A stretch of DNA of 61,217 bases. Origin: Nocardia pneumoniae NBRC 100136. GTDB taxonomy: Bacteria > Actinomycetota > Actinomycetes > Mycobacteriales > Mycobacteriaceae. The position numbers and the translations under genes are program-made. Shown one piece after another: positions 8,490 through 16,725 of this stretch. The notes under the pieces are model-generated. The model saw only the letters and a program-made list of their open reading frames with translations. It was not told the DNA's origin and did not search any database. The DNA lies in NCBI RefSeq assembly GCF_000308755.1, contig NZ_BAGF01000055.1, positions 1-61,217 of the forward strand. Reading direction: 5' to 3'. The stretch's first letter is position 1. Each line of letters starts with the position of its first letter.

Positions 8490-9167
8490 CTATTCCGCCG
8501 CAGCGGTGAGCGCGGAAAGCTCGGCGGCGAGATCGGCTCGTGCGGCCGACTCGTACCGATGGCGAGCGGTCGGCGTGCGGAACAGGCAGGGCTGCTCGGC
8601 GAGTTTGCGCAGTACGGCTGCCCGGCCCGCGCGGAACAGGTCGTCCGGGACGTGCCGGTATTCCGCGCGCACCGCCTGGCTGTACGCGGCGTAGTCAGGG
8701 GCGTCGGCGGCGAGGATCGCCAAATCCGCGTCGCAGAGCACGTTGCCGTTGCGGTCACCGGCCGCGGGGTCGTGGGACGCGGTGAGGCGGACCAGCCTGC
8801 CGACTTCGCTGATCATGTCCGGCCCCGCCCCCAGCGTGGCCAGCGTCGTCTCGGCCAGTTCGGCGCTGCGCTCCTCGTTGTCGGCGCGGTCGACCGCGTA
8901 GACCGCGTCGTGGAAGAAGGCGGCGTAGCGGACGGCGGCGAGGTCGTCGGCGTCGTCGGCCAAGTCCTCGATGACGGCCAGCATGGCGGCCAGGTGCTCG
9001 ACGGTGTGATAGCGCCGATGCGGCTCACCGTACCGGCGCACCAGATCCGCGCCGACCGCAGCGGCCTGCTCCCCCGCCAGCGCGATCCACCGCGCCAGTA
9101 CCTTTTCCTCCACCGTCATGCGCACAGTCTCACGGAACCGTCCGCGCTCGACAATGAGCCTGGTCAC
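8490..9167 (-). CDS. HD-superfamily metal-dependent phosphohydrolase (predicted)
   Basis: 225 residues. The pattern RRYHTVEHLAAML...RYAAFFHDAVY...CDADLAILA gives the His, His-Asp and distal Asp ligands expected of the COG4339-type HD fold, which hydrolyses phosphate esters of unknown identity. The ATG at 9165-9167 overlaps the stop of the PucR-type regulator gene (ATGA), so the two are probably co-translated. A second ATG at 9117-9119 (MTVEEKVLARW) matches the usual family N-terminus better and is the alternative start. Confidence 0.8.
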   Translation of the reverse strand: MTRLIVERGRFRETVRMTVEEKVLARWIALAGEQAAAVGADLVRRYGEPHRRYHTVEHLAAMLAVIEDLADDADDLAAVRYAAFFHDAVYAVDRADNEERSAELAETTLATLGAGPDMISEVGRLVRLTASHDPAAGDRNGNVLCDADLAILAADAPDYAAYSQAVRAEYRHVPDDLFRAGRAAVLRKLAEQPCLFRTPTARHRYESAARADLAAELSALTAAAE

Positions 9168-10780
9168 CGCGGCAGCGCACCTGTCACCGTCTTCCCGTTA
9201 CCCGCCGTCAGGTCGCGGATCAGCAGGGCGGTGTGCAACGAGGTGCGGGACTCGCCGTCGTCGAGGTCGACGTCGAGGATGCGTTCGATGCGCGCGAGGC
9301 GGTCGTAGAGGGTCGGGCGGCTGATCTCGAGCCTGCGGGCGAGTTCGGTCTTGTTGCCCGCCAGGTCGAGGAACTGCCGCAGGGTGCGGGTCAGATCGGT
9401 GTGGTGGCGGATGTCGTAGCGCAGCAGCGCGCTCAGCTCGGTCTCGGCGAACCGCTGCACGCCCGGCTCACCGCGGATCAGCGACAGCAGACCACGCAGG
9501 CGCACGTCACCACTGCGATAGAACGGCCGGGCCGCCGAATCTCCCAGCGACAGCGCGACTTCGGCGACATGCGCGGCATGCGGCAGCCCGTGCGCGGTCT
9601 CCGACAGCGAATCCGACACCGCGCCCGCGCCGATCACCACCCGCCGCACCCCCTCGACCCGGCGGACTTCGCCGAGGATCGTGGCGCAGGCGGCGGCGAG
9701 CGCCTCGTCCGGGTCGGCGGCGCGCGGCAGCGCGAGGATCAGCGAAACCCGGTCCCTCTGCTCGGCCGCGACCAGCGCGGTGGTCTTCGCCAGGCCGAGC
9801 CCGTGCGTCACGGCGTCCACGATGCCCACGGCGCGGCGCTGTCCGGCCACCGGATCGGTTTCGACCGCGGCGGCCACGTCGACGGCCAGTGGGACATAGA
9901 CCGCCCTGCGCGCCAAGCCGAGCGCGGCGGCGCGAGCGCGCGCGTCGCGCTCGTCCAGCCTGCCGTTGACCAGGTCGTCGATCAGCCCGGTCTGGGCCTG
10001 CCGGTGCAGGCCGAAGCGGTCCTTCTCGATCATGCGGTGCAAGGTCAGCGTCTGAGCGGCGCGCTCGAGCACCATGCGCGCCCGCTCGCTCGGCACACCG
10101 TCGGCGCACAGGATCAACCGGCCCCACCGCTGCGTGTGCGGGCCCACCGCCACCGCGTTCCAGTTGTCCGGCAGCAGGCGCGAGGTGGTCTCCCAGTTCT
10201 CCAGCAGCGCCGAGGTGGACGCGTGGCGGGCCGACAGCGCCAGCACGCGGTGCGCCAGGTCTTCCAGCACCACCGGCGCGTCGAGCATGGCCGCCGCGGT
10301 CTGCACGATCTCGGCCAGCGCGGCGCGGCGCACACTGAGCTCGGTGAACGTCTCGTGCACGGTGCGCGCGAATTCCAGTTCCGCGAATTGGTCGGCGACG
10401 ATCACCCGGTGCACGGCTTCGGTGATCGCCACGAACCGGGTGACCCGGTGCAGCGCGATCAAGGGAAGCTCCAGCGCGTCGGCCGTCGCCGCGACGGCGG
10501 GCGAGAGCGCGCGCACGTACCCGCCGAGTTCGACCACCAGCCCGGATACCCCGGCGGCGGCCAGGGTGGTCAGGTACTCCGCCGTCGCCGCGTCGCCGTG
10601 GCTCATGGCCTGTCCGGTGGTGAGGATCAGCTCGCCGCCGACCAGCAGGTGCGCCACGTCGGCCACCTCGCTGACATGCACCCACCGCACCGGCCGCGCC
10701 AGCGATCCCCCGCCGACCACCTCGGGTTCGCCCGCGCGCACCACCGGCATCGCCAACACGTCGGCCACGGAGGGAAGCAC
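9164..10780 (-). CDS. PucR-family transcriptional regulator
   Basis: 538 residues from GTG 10778-10780 (VLPSVADVLAMPVVRAGEPEVVGG). It has the N-terminal PucR/PurC-like ligand domain (about 1-125), a central GGDEF-like/CdaR domain and a C-terminal helix-turn-helix (NKTELARRLEISRPTLYDRLARIE). PucR proteins usually activate nitrogen-compound catabolism. The divergent neighbour is a class III aminotransferase whose start is 110 bp away, so it is the likely target. It is coupled to the downstream HD-type gene by an ATGA overlap. An in-frame extension to 11017 overlaps the aminotransferase and is rejected. Confidence 0.92.
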   Translation of the reverse strand: MLPSVADVLAMPVVRAGEPEVVGGGSLARPVRWVHVSEVADVAHLLVGGELILTTGQAMSHGDAATAEYLTTLAAAGVSGLVVELGGYVRALSPAVAATADALELPLIALHRVTRFVAITEAVHRVIVADQFAELEFARTVHETFTELSVRRAALAEIVQTAAAMLDAPVVLEDLAHRVLALSARHASTSALLENWETTSRLLPDNWNAVAVGPHTQRWGRLILCADGVPSERARMVLERAAQTLTLHRMIEKDRFGLHRQAQTGLIDDLVNGRLDERDARARAAALGLARRAVYVPLAVDVAAAVETDPVAGQRRAVGIVDAVTHGLGLAKTTALVAAEQRDRVSLILALPRAADPDEALAAACATILGEVRRVEGVRRVVIGAGAVSDSLSETAHGLPHAAHVAEVALSLGDSAARPFYRSGDVRLRGLLSLIRGEPGVQRFAETELSALLRYDIRHHTDLTRTLRQFLDLAGNKTELARRLEISRPTLYDRLARIERILDVDLDDGESRTSLHTALLIRDLTAGNGKTVTGALPR

Positions 10781-10889
10781 CGACGGATCGTAATACCGGA
10801 CGCGAGATTTCGTACAGATCGTCGGCCGATCGCACACGGTGGATGGCGGAGAGTGGTAGTCACGCCCAGTGACGCAGGAGAACTCGCCG

Positions 10890-12254
10890 ATGACCCTTCC
10901 GAACGGACTGTCCCTCGACGAGGCCCGCGCCGCGGCCGCCCAGGCGTCCGAACTCGACCGCAGACATGTCTTCCACTCCTGGTCCGCGCAGGCGCACCGG
11001 GATCCGATGACGATCACCGCGGCGTCGGGTTGCTACGTGTGGGACGGCGACGGCAACCGGCTGCTCGACTTCTCTTCGCAGATGGTGAACACCAATATCG
11101 GGCACCAGCATCCGAAGGTCGTCGCGGCGGTGCGCGAGCAGGCGGCCAAGCTGTGCACCGTAGCGCCGCAGCACGTCAACGACGCTCGCTCGGAGGCCGC
11201 GCGCCTGATCGCCGAGCGCACCCCCGGTGACCTCGACCGGATCTTCTTCACCAACGGCGGCGCCGACGCCGTCGAGCACGCCGTGCGGATGGCGCGGCTG
11301 CACACCGGGCGCTACAAAGTGCTCGCACGCTACCGCTCCTACCACGGCGGCACCGAGACCGCGATCAATCTGACCGGCGATCCGCGGCGCTGGCCGAACG
11401 ACCGCGGCACCAGCGGCGTGGTGCACTTCTTCGGACCGTTCCGGTACCGCACCCAGTTCCACGCGACCACCGAGGCCGAGGAGACCGAGCGCGCGCTCGC
11501 CCACCTCCGGCAGACCATCGCGTTCGAGGGTCCGGAGACGATCGCGGCGATCGTGCTCGAACCCGTCCCCGGCACAGCGGGCATCATGATTCCGCCGCCC
11601 GGGTACCTGGCGGGGGTGCGGGCCCTGTGCGACGAGTACGGGATCGTGTTCATCGCCGACGAGGTGATGTGCGGGTTCGGGCGCACCGGAAAGTGGTTCG
11701 CCATCGAGCATTTCGATGTCGTGCCGGATCTGCTCACCTTCGCCAAGGGCGTGAATTCCGGATATGTGCCGCTGGGCGGAGTGGCGATCGGTCCGGCCAT
11801 CGCCGCGACCTTCGACGACCGGCCCTATCCCGGCGGGCTCACCTATTCCGGGCATCCACTGGCCACGGCCGCGGCGGTGGCCACCATCACCGCGATGCGC
11901 GACGAGCGGATGGTGGAGAACGCCGCCGACATCGGCGCCCGCGTGCTCGGCCCCGGCCTGCGCGAACTCGCGCGGCGGCATCCCAGCGTCGGCGACGTGC
12001 GCGGCACGGGCGTGTTCTGGGCGCTCGAACTGGTGCGGGACCGAGTCAGCCGGGAGCCGCTGGCCCCATACGGCGGGACGAGTCCGGCGATGGGCGAGGT
12101 GGTCGCGGCGTGCCGTGCGGCCGGGTTGCTGCTGTTCGTGAACTTCAACCGGCTGCACGTCGTCCCGCCGTGTGTGATCACCGAAGCCGAGGCGAAGGAG
12201 GGCCTGGCCATCCTCGACAACGCCTTGGAGTCAGCGGACCGGCACACCGTGTGA
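10890..12254 (+). CDS. Class III PLP-dependent aminotransferase
   Basis: 454 residues from ATG 10890, which has an AGGAG site 10 bp upstream; GTG 10869 is an alternative. Class III features are VFIADEVMCGFGRTGKWFA (PLP-contacting Asp) and LLTFAKGVNSGYVPLGG, with the Schiff-base Lys. The N-terminal half carries FTNGGADAVEHAVRMAR. It should transfer an amino group from an omega-amino or similar donor to a keto acid; the sequence does not fix the substrate (taurine, beta-alanine, GABA and diaminobutyrate enzymes look alike). Divergence from a PucR regulator supports a catabolic role. Confidence 0.9.
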   Translation: MTLPNGLSLDEARAAAAQASELDRRHVFHSWSAQAHRDPMTITAASGCYVWDGDGNRLLDFSSQMVNTNIGHQHPKVVAAVREQAAKLCTVAPQHVNDARSEAARLIAERTPGDLDRIFFTNGGADAVEHAVRMARLHTGRYKVLARYRSYHGGTETAINLTGDPRRWPNDRGTSGVVHFFGPFRYRTQFHATTEAEETERALAHLRQTIAFEGPETIAAIVLEPVPGTAGIMIPPPGYLAGVRALCDEYGIVFIADEVMCGFGRTGKWFAIEHFDVVPDLLTFAKGVNSGYVPLGGVAIGPAIAATFDDRPYPGGLTYSGHPLATAAAVATITAMRDERMVENAADIGARVLGPGLRELARRHPSVGDVRGTGVFWALELVRDRVSREPLAPYGGTSPAMGEVVAACRAAGLLLFVNFNRLHVVPPCVITEAEAKEGLAILDNALESADRHTV

Positions 12255-12296
12255 AGGGCGGGAATGCCCTGCCGCGCCGGGATGTTCGCTCAAAGC

Positions 12297-12710
12297 GTGA
12301 CCAGTACCGCTGTACTTTCCGATGACCTGAAGAAGTACCTGGACGAGGAGCGGGTGTTCGCCACCGCCGCCACGGTCGGGCCGAACGGGCAACCGCATCT
12401 CACCGTGATCTGGCTGAAGCGCGACGGCGACGATCTGCTGTTCTCGACCACCGTCGATCGCCAGCAGGGCAAGAACCTCGCGCGCGACCCGAAGATCACG
12501 GTGCTGATCAATCCGCTGGACAACCCGTATGTCTACGCGGAGATCCGGGGCACCGCGACGATCACCCCGGATCCGGAGAAGACGCTGCCCGACGAGCTCT
12601 CGCTGAAATACACCGGCAAGAAGTACGCGGAGTTCAACCCGGCGTCGGTGAACGACGGCCCGCGCATCATCGTGCGGGTGACACCGCGTCGCGTCGCGGG
12701 CCGGTTCTGA
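12297..12710 (+). CDS. PPOX-class, probably F420-dependent, flavin/deazaflavin oxidoreductase
   Basis: 137 residues from GTG 12297 (VTSTAVLSDDLKKYLDEERVFATAAT). It is a split-barrel fold of the pyridoxamine-oxidase-like class: FATAATVGPNGQPHLTVIWL, then TVDRQQGKNLARDPKITVLI, matching the Rv1155-like TIGR03618 pattern. Members bind F420 (or FMN) and act as small-molecule reductases; the physiological substrate is unknown. It follows the aminotransferase by 42 bp and may share its transcript. ATG 12282 is an alternative start. Confidence 0.85.
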   Translation: MTSTAVLSDDLKKYLDEERVFATAATVGPNGQPHLTVIWLKRDGDDLLFSTTVDRQQGKNLARDPKITVLINPLDNPYVYAEIRGTATITPDPEKTLPDELSLKYTGKKYAEFNPASVNDGPRIIVRVTPRRVAGRF

Positions 12711-12847
12711 CCGGCCGCCGCTAGCCCGCCCAGCTGATTCCTCCGGCCCGACACCCAGCGCTGCCTGCTCGGACATGCTCGCCCCGCCTGCCCGAGCCAG
12801 GCTTCAGCCGACCTCGCGGACACCTGGTCCCGCGATGACCACCCCAC

Positions 12848-12977
12848 GCGACCGCTTGGCCCAAGCCTGCTTTCGAGCGAAGCGAGATCGAGCATTGCCT
12901 GTTCGCGGCCCGGCTCGCGTCCGCGACGAAGTCGCCAGCGGCTGTCGCTTGGACGCGAGCCACAAGAGGGCCGCGAA
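12848..12977. repeat. Structured intergenic repeat, copy 1
   Basis: 12848-12962 is homologous to 27002-27134. The most conserved block is TTTCGAGCGAAGCGAGA, then GAGCATTGCC and TTCGCGGCCCGGCTCGC. It folds as an outer stem GGCTCGCGTCC (12912-12922) with GGACGCGAGCC (12951-12961), enclosing hairpins GCGAC-GAA-GTCGC (12923-12935) and AGCG-N5-CGCT (12937-12949). Only this copy has a further enclosing stem, TTCGCGGCCC (12902-12911) with GGGCCGCGAA (12968-12977). It lies between convergent genes. Confidence 0.8.
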
Positions 12978-12980
12978 CAC

Positions 12981-12999
12981 GCAGCGCCGCAGGCGCTGC
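12981..12999. terminator. Terminator-like hairpin between convergent PPOX and MFS genes
   Basis: GCAGCGCC-GCA-GGCGCTGC is a perfect 8-bp stem with a triloop, followed on the plus strand by AAATAGAACA. It is 14 bp from the MFS stop codon and could serve both directions. Confidence 0.6.
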
Positions 13000-13013
13000 A
13001 AATAGAACACAGC

Positions 13014-14474
13014 TCAAGCCTGCTGGGCCTCTTCCTGGGCGTGCTGCGCCTTCGCCAGCTGCTGCGGTGTGAACCGCAGCGTCAGCGCGACGAGCCCGGC
13101 CGCGAATGCGATGAGCGCGCAGACGAACAGCACCAGGGTGTAGCCGTTGCCCAGCGCGGCGATCTCGTCGGGCGTCATCCTGGCGACCTTGCCGGTGCTG
13201 CCGCCGAGCGAGAGCGTGCGCGAGGCGGCGATCGGAGTGAGCAGGCCGATGAAGACCGGTGTCGCCAGGTTCATGAACATCTGGCCGACCGCGGCCAGTG
13301 GGCCGATGTTCGCCGGTGGCACGCCGACGAGCACGCACAGCGGCGTGATCACCATCGCGACGCCGACGCCGAAACCGATCACCGTCAGCAGCGGCAGCAA
13401 CGTCGCGAAGTACAGCACCTCGCCGTCGAGCGTCGAACCGAACAGCAGCCCGACGCCCAGCACCGCGGCCGCACCCCCGAGCAGCCAACGCGGCGCGATG
13501 TACAGCGCCGCCTTGGACGCCACCGCGCCGCCGATGCCGATGCCGACCGTGAACGGAATGGCCGCCACACCCGCCTTGAGCGGCCCGTAACCGATCACGT
13601 TCTGCATGAACTGCGCGACGAAGAAGGTCATCGCGCCCAGCACGCCGCCCGCGAGGAAGATCAGCAGGAAGGTGGCGACGCGGTCGCGGCTGTCGAACAG
13701 CGACCAGGGCAGCAGCGGGTCTTCCGCACGCCGTTCCAGCGCCACGAAAACGATGAGCAGCACGACGCCCGCGATCAGCGAACCGATGATGACGGGGTGT
13801 CCCCATCCGATCTCCGGCCCCTCGGTGGCGCCGAAGACGATGGCGGCGCAGGCGATGGTGCCCAGCACCGCGCCGGGCACGTCCAGCGCCGAGCGGTGGT
13901 GTTCGGTGTCGGCGAGTTTGTAGGCCGCGCCGAGGATGATCAGCACGCCGATCGGGACGTTGATCAGGAAGATCCACCGCCACGACAGCTGGGTCAGCGC
14001 GCCGCCGACCACCAGGCCGCCCACCGAGCCGATACCGACCATCGAGCCGAGGATCGCGATGGCCTGGTTACGCGCCTTACCGGGCGCGAACGTGGTGGCC
14101 ACGAGCGCGAAGGCGGTCGGCGCCGCGACCGCCGCGCCCGCGCCCTGGAAGGCGCGCGCCGCGATCAGCATGCCTTGGTTCTGCGCGAGCCCGCACAGCA
14201 GCGAGGCGAGGGTGAACACCGCCACCCCGACGACCAGCATGCGCTTGCGGCCGAAGGCGTCGCCGAGCCTGCCGCCGAGCAGCATCAGGCCCGCGAAGGT
14301 GAGCCCGTAGGAGGTGACCGTCCACGCGCTTCCCGCGCTGGACAGCCCCATCTCCTCTTGCAGCCGCGGCAGCGCGAAGATCACGACCGTGCCGTCGAGC
14401 ACGACCATGAGCTGCAACCCGCTCAGCACTAGGATCGCGAGCCCGAAGGCCCGCTGCGTCACTGGATACTGCAT
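13014..14474 (-). CDS. efpA: EfpA-like MFS drug efflux transporter (DHA2, 14 TM)
   Basis: 486 residues from ATG 14472-14474. It is hydrophobic throughout with about 14 membrane segments. Motif A appears as GGRLGDAFGRKRMLV and motif C-like glycines as GSMVGIGSVGGLVVGGALTQLSWRWIFLINVPIG. The C-terminus (ASRTLSLGGSTGKV, then FTPQQLAKAQHAQEEA) resembles M. tuberculosis EfpA (Rv2846c) as remembered, and the position between proS and cysG matches. It lacks EfpA's longer N-terminal tail. It is likely a proton-driven exporter of drugs or lipids. A GATGC-TCC-GCATC palindrome lies 41 bp upstream. Confidence 0.88.
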   Translation of the reverse strand: MQYPVTQRAFGLAILVLSGLQLMVVLDGTVVIFALPRLQEEMGLSSAGSAWTVTSYGLTFAGLMLLGGRLGDAFGRKRMLVVGVAVFTLASLLCGLAQNQGMLIAARAFQGAGAAVAAPTAFALVATTFAPGKARNQAIAILGSMVGIGSVGGLVVGGALTQLSWRWIFLINVPIGVLIILGAAYKLADTEHHRSALDVPGAVLGTIACAAIVFGATEGPEIGWGHPVIIGSLIAGVVLLIVFVALERRAEDPLLPWSLFDSRDRVATFLLIFLAGGVLGAMTFFVAQFMQNVIGYGPLKAGVAAIPFTVGIGIGGAVASKAALYIAPRWLLGGAAAVLGVGLLFGSTLDGEVLYFATLLPLLTVIGFGVGVAMVITPLCVLVGVPPANIGPLAAVGQMFMNLATPVFIGLLTPIAASRTLSLGGSTGKVARMTPDEIAALGNGYTLVLFVCALIAFAAGLVALTLRFTPQQLAKAQHAQEEAQQA

Positions 14475-14515
14475 CGTCGCAGCGGGATTCCGAAGCACAG
14501 TGAGCCACTGTAATT

Positions 14516-14528
14516 GATGCTCCGCATC
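14516..14528. promoter_or_regulatory. Candidate operator of the EfpA-like gene
   Basis: GATGC-TCC-GCATC is a perfect 5-bp inverted repeat 41 bp upstream of the transporter start codon, in the 117-bp gap after the cysG stop. No regulator gene is adjacent. Confidence 0.3.
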
Positions 14529-14591
14529 ACCTTCCCGCCCCACCGACCCGGATGAAGAAACAATGGGTCCCAGCTTCCGGCCGCGGGCACG

Positions 14592-15866
14592 CTACCCGGT
14601 CGCGGAGTCGGCGTGCGAGGGGGTGGTTGCGGCGGAGAATCCGGCGGTGGGGCCGATCACCACGATGGCGGGTGGCCGGATGCCTTCCTCGCGGACCCGC
14701 GCGGCGACCGTGCCGAGATCGGCGCGCAACACGCGCTGGGTGCGCAGCGTGCCCTCCTGGATGACCGTGGCGGGTGTGTCGGCGGGCCGCCCGCCGTCCA
14801 GTAGCGCCGCGGCGAACTGCTCGATCCGCTCCACCGCCATCATCAGCACCAAGGTGCCGCGCAGGCGGGCCAGCGCGGGCCAGTCGACCAGCGAGTCCGG
14901 ATGGTCCGGCGCGACGTGCCCGCTGACCACCACGAACTCGTGGGTGACGCCGCGGTGCGTCACCGGGATCCCCGCGGCGGCGGGCACCGCGATGGGGCTG
15001 GTGACACCGGGCACCACCGTGACCGGGACCCCGGCCGCGACGCAGGCTTCCAGTTCCTCGTAGCCGCGCCCGAACACGTACGGGTCGCCGCCTTTGAGCC
15101 GCACCACGAACTTGCCCGCCTTCGCGCCTTCGATGAGCGCGGTGTTGATCGCGTCCTGCGCCATCGCCCGCCCGTACGGGATCTTCGCGGCGTCGACCAC
15201 CTCGACCTCGGGTCCGAGTTCGGCGAGCAGTTCCGGCGGAGCGAGCCGGTCGGCGACCACCAGGTCGGCCCTGGCCAGCAGCCGCCGCCCGCGCACGGTG
15301 ATCAGATCGGGATCGCCCGGCCCTCCGCCGACCAGCGCCACGCCCGGCGTGATCGGCGTCGAGTCGTCGCTCACCACACCGGATTGCAGGGCCTCGAGCA
15401 GCGCGGTGCGCACCGCCGCCGAACGCCGGTGCTGTCCACTGGCCAGCACGCCGAGAGTCAGTCCGTCGTAACGCGCGGTGGCCGGGGTGACCGCCGTGCC
15501 CAGCCGCGCCGTGTCGGCCCGCACGCAGAAGATCCGCCGCCGCGTCGCCTCCGCGACCACCGCCGCGTTGGTCTCCGGCTCGTCGGTGCAGGCGATGGCA
15601 TACCAGGCGCCGTCGAGGTCGCCGTCGGCGTAAGAGCGCAGCGCGATGGTGATCTGCCCCGACGTCGCCATCCCCTCCACCGCGGGCGTGACCGCGCGAC
15701 TCACCACGTGCACGTCCGCACCGGAGGCGATCAGCAGGCCAAGCCTGCGCTGCGCCACCGTGCCCCCGCCGACCACGACGACGCGCCGCCCGCGCAGATC
15801 TAGCCCGACCAGGTAGTTCGGGTCGCCGGTGGGCTGGTCTTGCGTTGCGTCTGACGTGTGCGGCAC
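14592..15866 (-). CDS. cysG: CysG-type siroheme synthase / uroporphyrinogen-III C-methyltransferase
   Basis: 424 residues from GTG 15864-15866 (VPHTSDATQDQPTGDPNYLVGLDL). The N-terminal part is the precorrin-2 dehydrogenase/ferrochelatase domain with NAD-binding GGGTVAQRRLGLLIASGADVHVV. The C-terminal ~240 residues are the SAM-dependent methyltransferase (VALVGGGPGDPDLITVRGRRLL, VVDAAKIPYGR, GGDPYVFGRGYEE). It makes precorrin-2 for cobalamin and siroheme. In M. tuberculosis the homologue lies directly beside cobB; here ~6.4 kb intervene. Met at 15905 would add 13 residues. Confidence 0.94.
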   Translation of the reverse strand: MPHTSDATQDQPTGDPNYLVGLDLRGRRVVVVGGGTVAQRRLGLLIASGADVHVVSRAVTPAVEGMATSGQITIALRSYADGDLDGAWYAIACTDEPETNAAVVAEATRRRIFCVRADTARLGTAVTPATARYDGLTLGVLASGQHRRSAAVRTALLEALQSGVVSDDSTPITPGVALVGGGPGDPDLITVRGRRLLARADLVVADRLAPPELLAELGPEVEVVDAAKIPYGRAMAQDAINTALIEGAKAGKFVVRLKGGDPYVFGRGYEELEACVAAGVPVTVVPGVTSPIAVPAAAGIPVTHRGVTHEFVVVSGHVAPDHPDSLVDWPALARLRGTLVLMMAVERIEQFAAALLDGGRPADTPATVIQEGTLRTQRVLRADLGTVAARVREEGIRPPAIVVIGPTAGFSAATTPSHADSATG

Positions 15867-16235
15867 AAGTTTCGAGCCTACGGCCTGACCACCAGGCACC
15901 GGCAATCGACCGGCACCCCTCCGGCGTCGTTTCGGCGGGCACCACGACGGCGACCGACAGACGGGCCGCCGCTTACCGGCGAAGGGGCGCCTCTCGCGAA
16001 ACGCACGAATCGGGCGCGCTCAGCGAGGCGCCGCGGCATGCCGACGATGGTTCTCGCGCGGCGGCGCACCGCCCGGCCGATCCGCTGTGACCTGCGACGA
16101 CACACCGCGGCGAACGGGGCGGCGAGTCGCTTACGGACGCCGGGTGGCATACGGTCGGGTTGTCATTCACCCCGCCCGGCCGCACCGACGGAGTCGATGT
16201 CGTGGCCGGGACCGACCGGCTTGGAAGGTGGACGC

Positions 16236-16706
16236 ATGACACCGGTGACACCGGCGCAGGAGCTACTCGACGTGGCCTACGAGGAAGCCCTCCACGGCCT
16301 CGCCGAGGGCGGTATCCCGATCGGCGCCGCCCTGTTCGACGCGGACGGCACGCTGCTCGGCCGCGGCCGCAACCGCCGGGTGCAGTCCGGGGATCCCAGC
16401 GTTCACGCCGAGACCGACGCTTTCCGGGCGGCCGGGCGGCGGCGCGACTACCGCAACACGATCATGGTCACCACTCTCTCGCCGTGCTGGTATTGCAGCG
16501 GCCTGATTCGCCAGTTCGGCATCGGCTCGCTGATCGTCGGGGAATCGCAGACCTTCTCCGGCGGGCACGACTGGCTCGCCGACCACGGCGTCGCCGTGAC
16601 CGTCCTCCAGGACCGGCGCTGCGCCGAGCTGATGACCCGGTTCATCGCCGAGCATCCCGCACTGTGGTACGAGGACATCGGCGTCGCCGACGAACTCGAC
16701 GCGTGA
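16236..16706 (+). CDS. Cytosine/nucleoside deaminase, fungal cytosine deaminase-like
   Basis: 156 residues from ATG 16236 with a GGAAGG site upstream. Zinc motifs are H57-A-E59 and P83-C84-W-Y-C87. Beyond the generic fold it resembles yeast Fcy1: near-identical length, AYEEALHGLAEGGIPIGA, LGRGRNRRVQSGDPSVHAET, TTLSPCWYCSG and a C-terminal LWYEDIGVADEL (yeast has a W-F-E-D-I-G end). It probably deaminates cytosine to uracil or a related base. It starts a block absent from the mycobacterial version of this locus and converges on the DoxX-like gene with a 19-bp gap. Confidence 0.85.
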   Translation: MTPVTPAQELLDVAYEEALHGLAEGGIPIGAALFDADGTLLGRGRNRRVQSGDPSVHAETDAFRAAGRRRDYRNTIMVTTLSPCWYCSGLIRQFGIGSLIVGESQTFSGGHDWLADHGVAVTVLQDRRCAELMTRFIAEHPALWYEDIGVADELDA

Positions 16707-16725
16707 ATTCCCCCGTCCGCGCGGC

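Larger units (their letters stand above)
12711..13013. other. 303-bp convergent intergenic region
   Basis: It holds the structured repeat copy 1 and the hairpin 12981-12999. No reading frame here resembles a protein family. Confidence 0.6.

Noticed and set aside
9233..11230. 665-codon plus-strand frame opposite the PucR regulator
   Set aside because: Antisense artefact that also overlaps the aminotransferase start; no domain recognisable.
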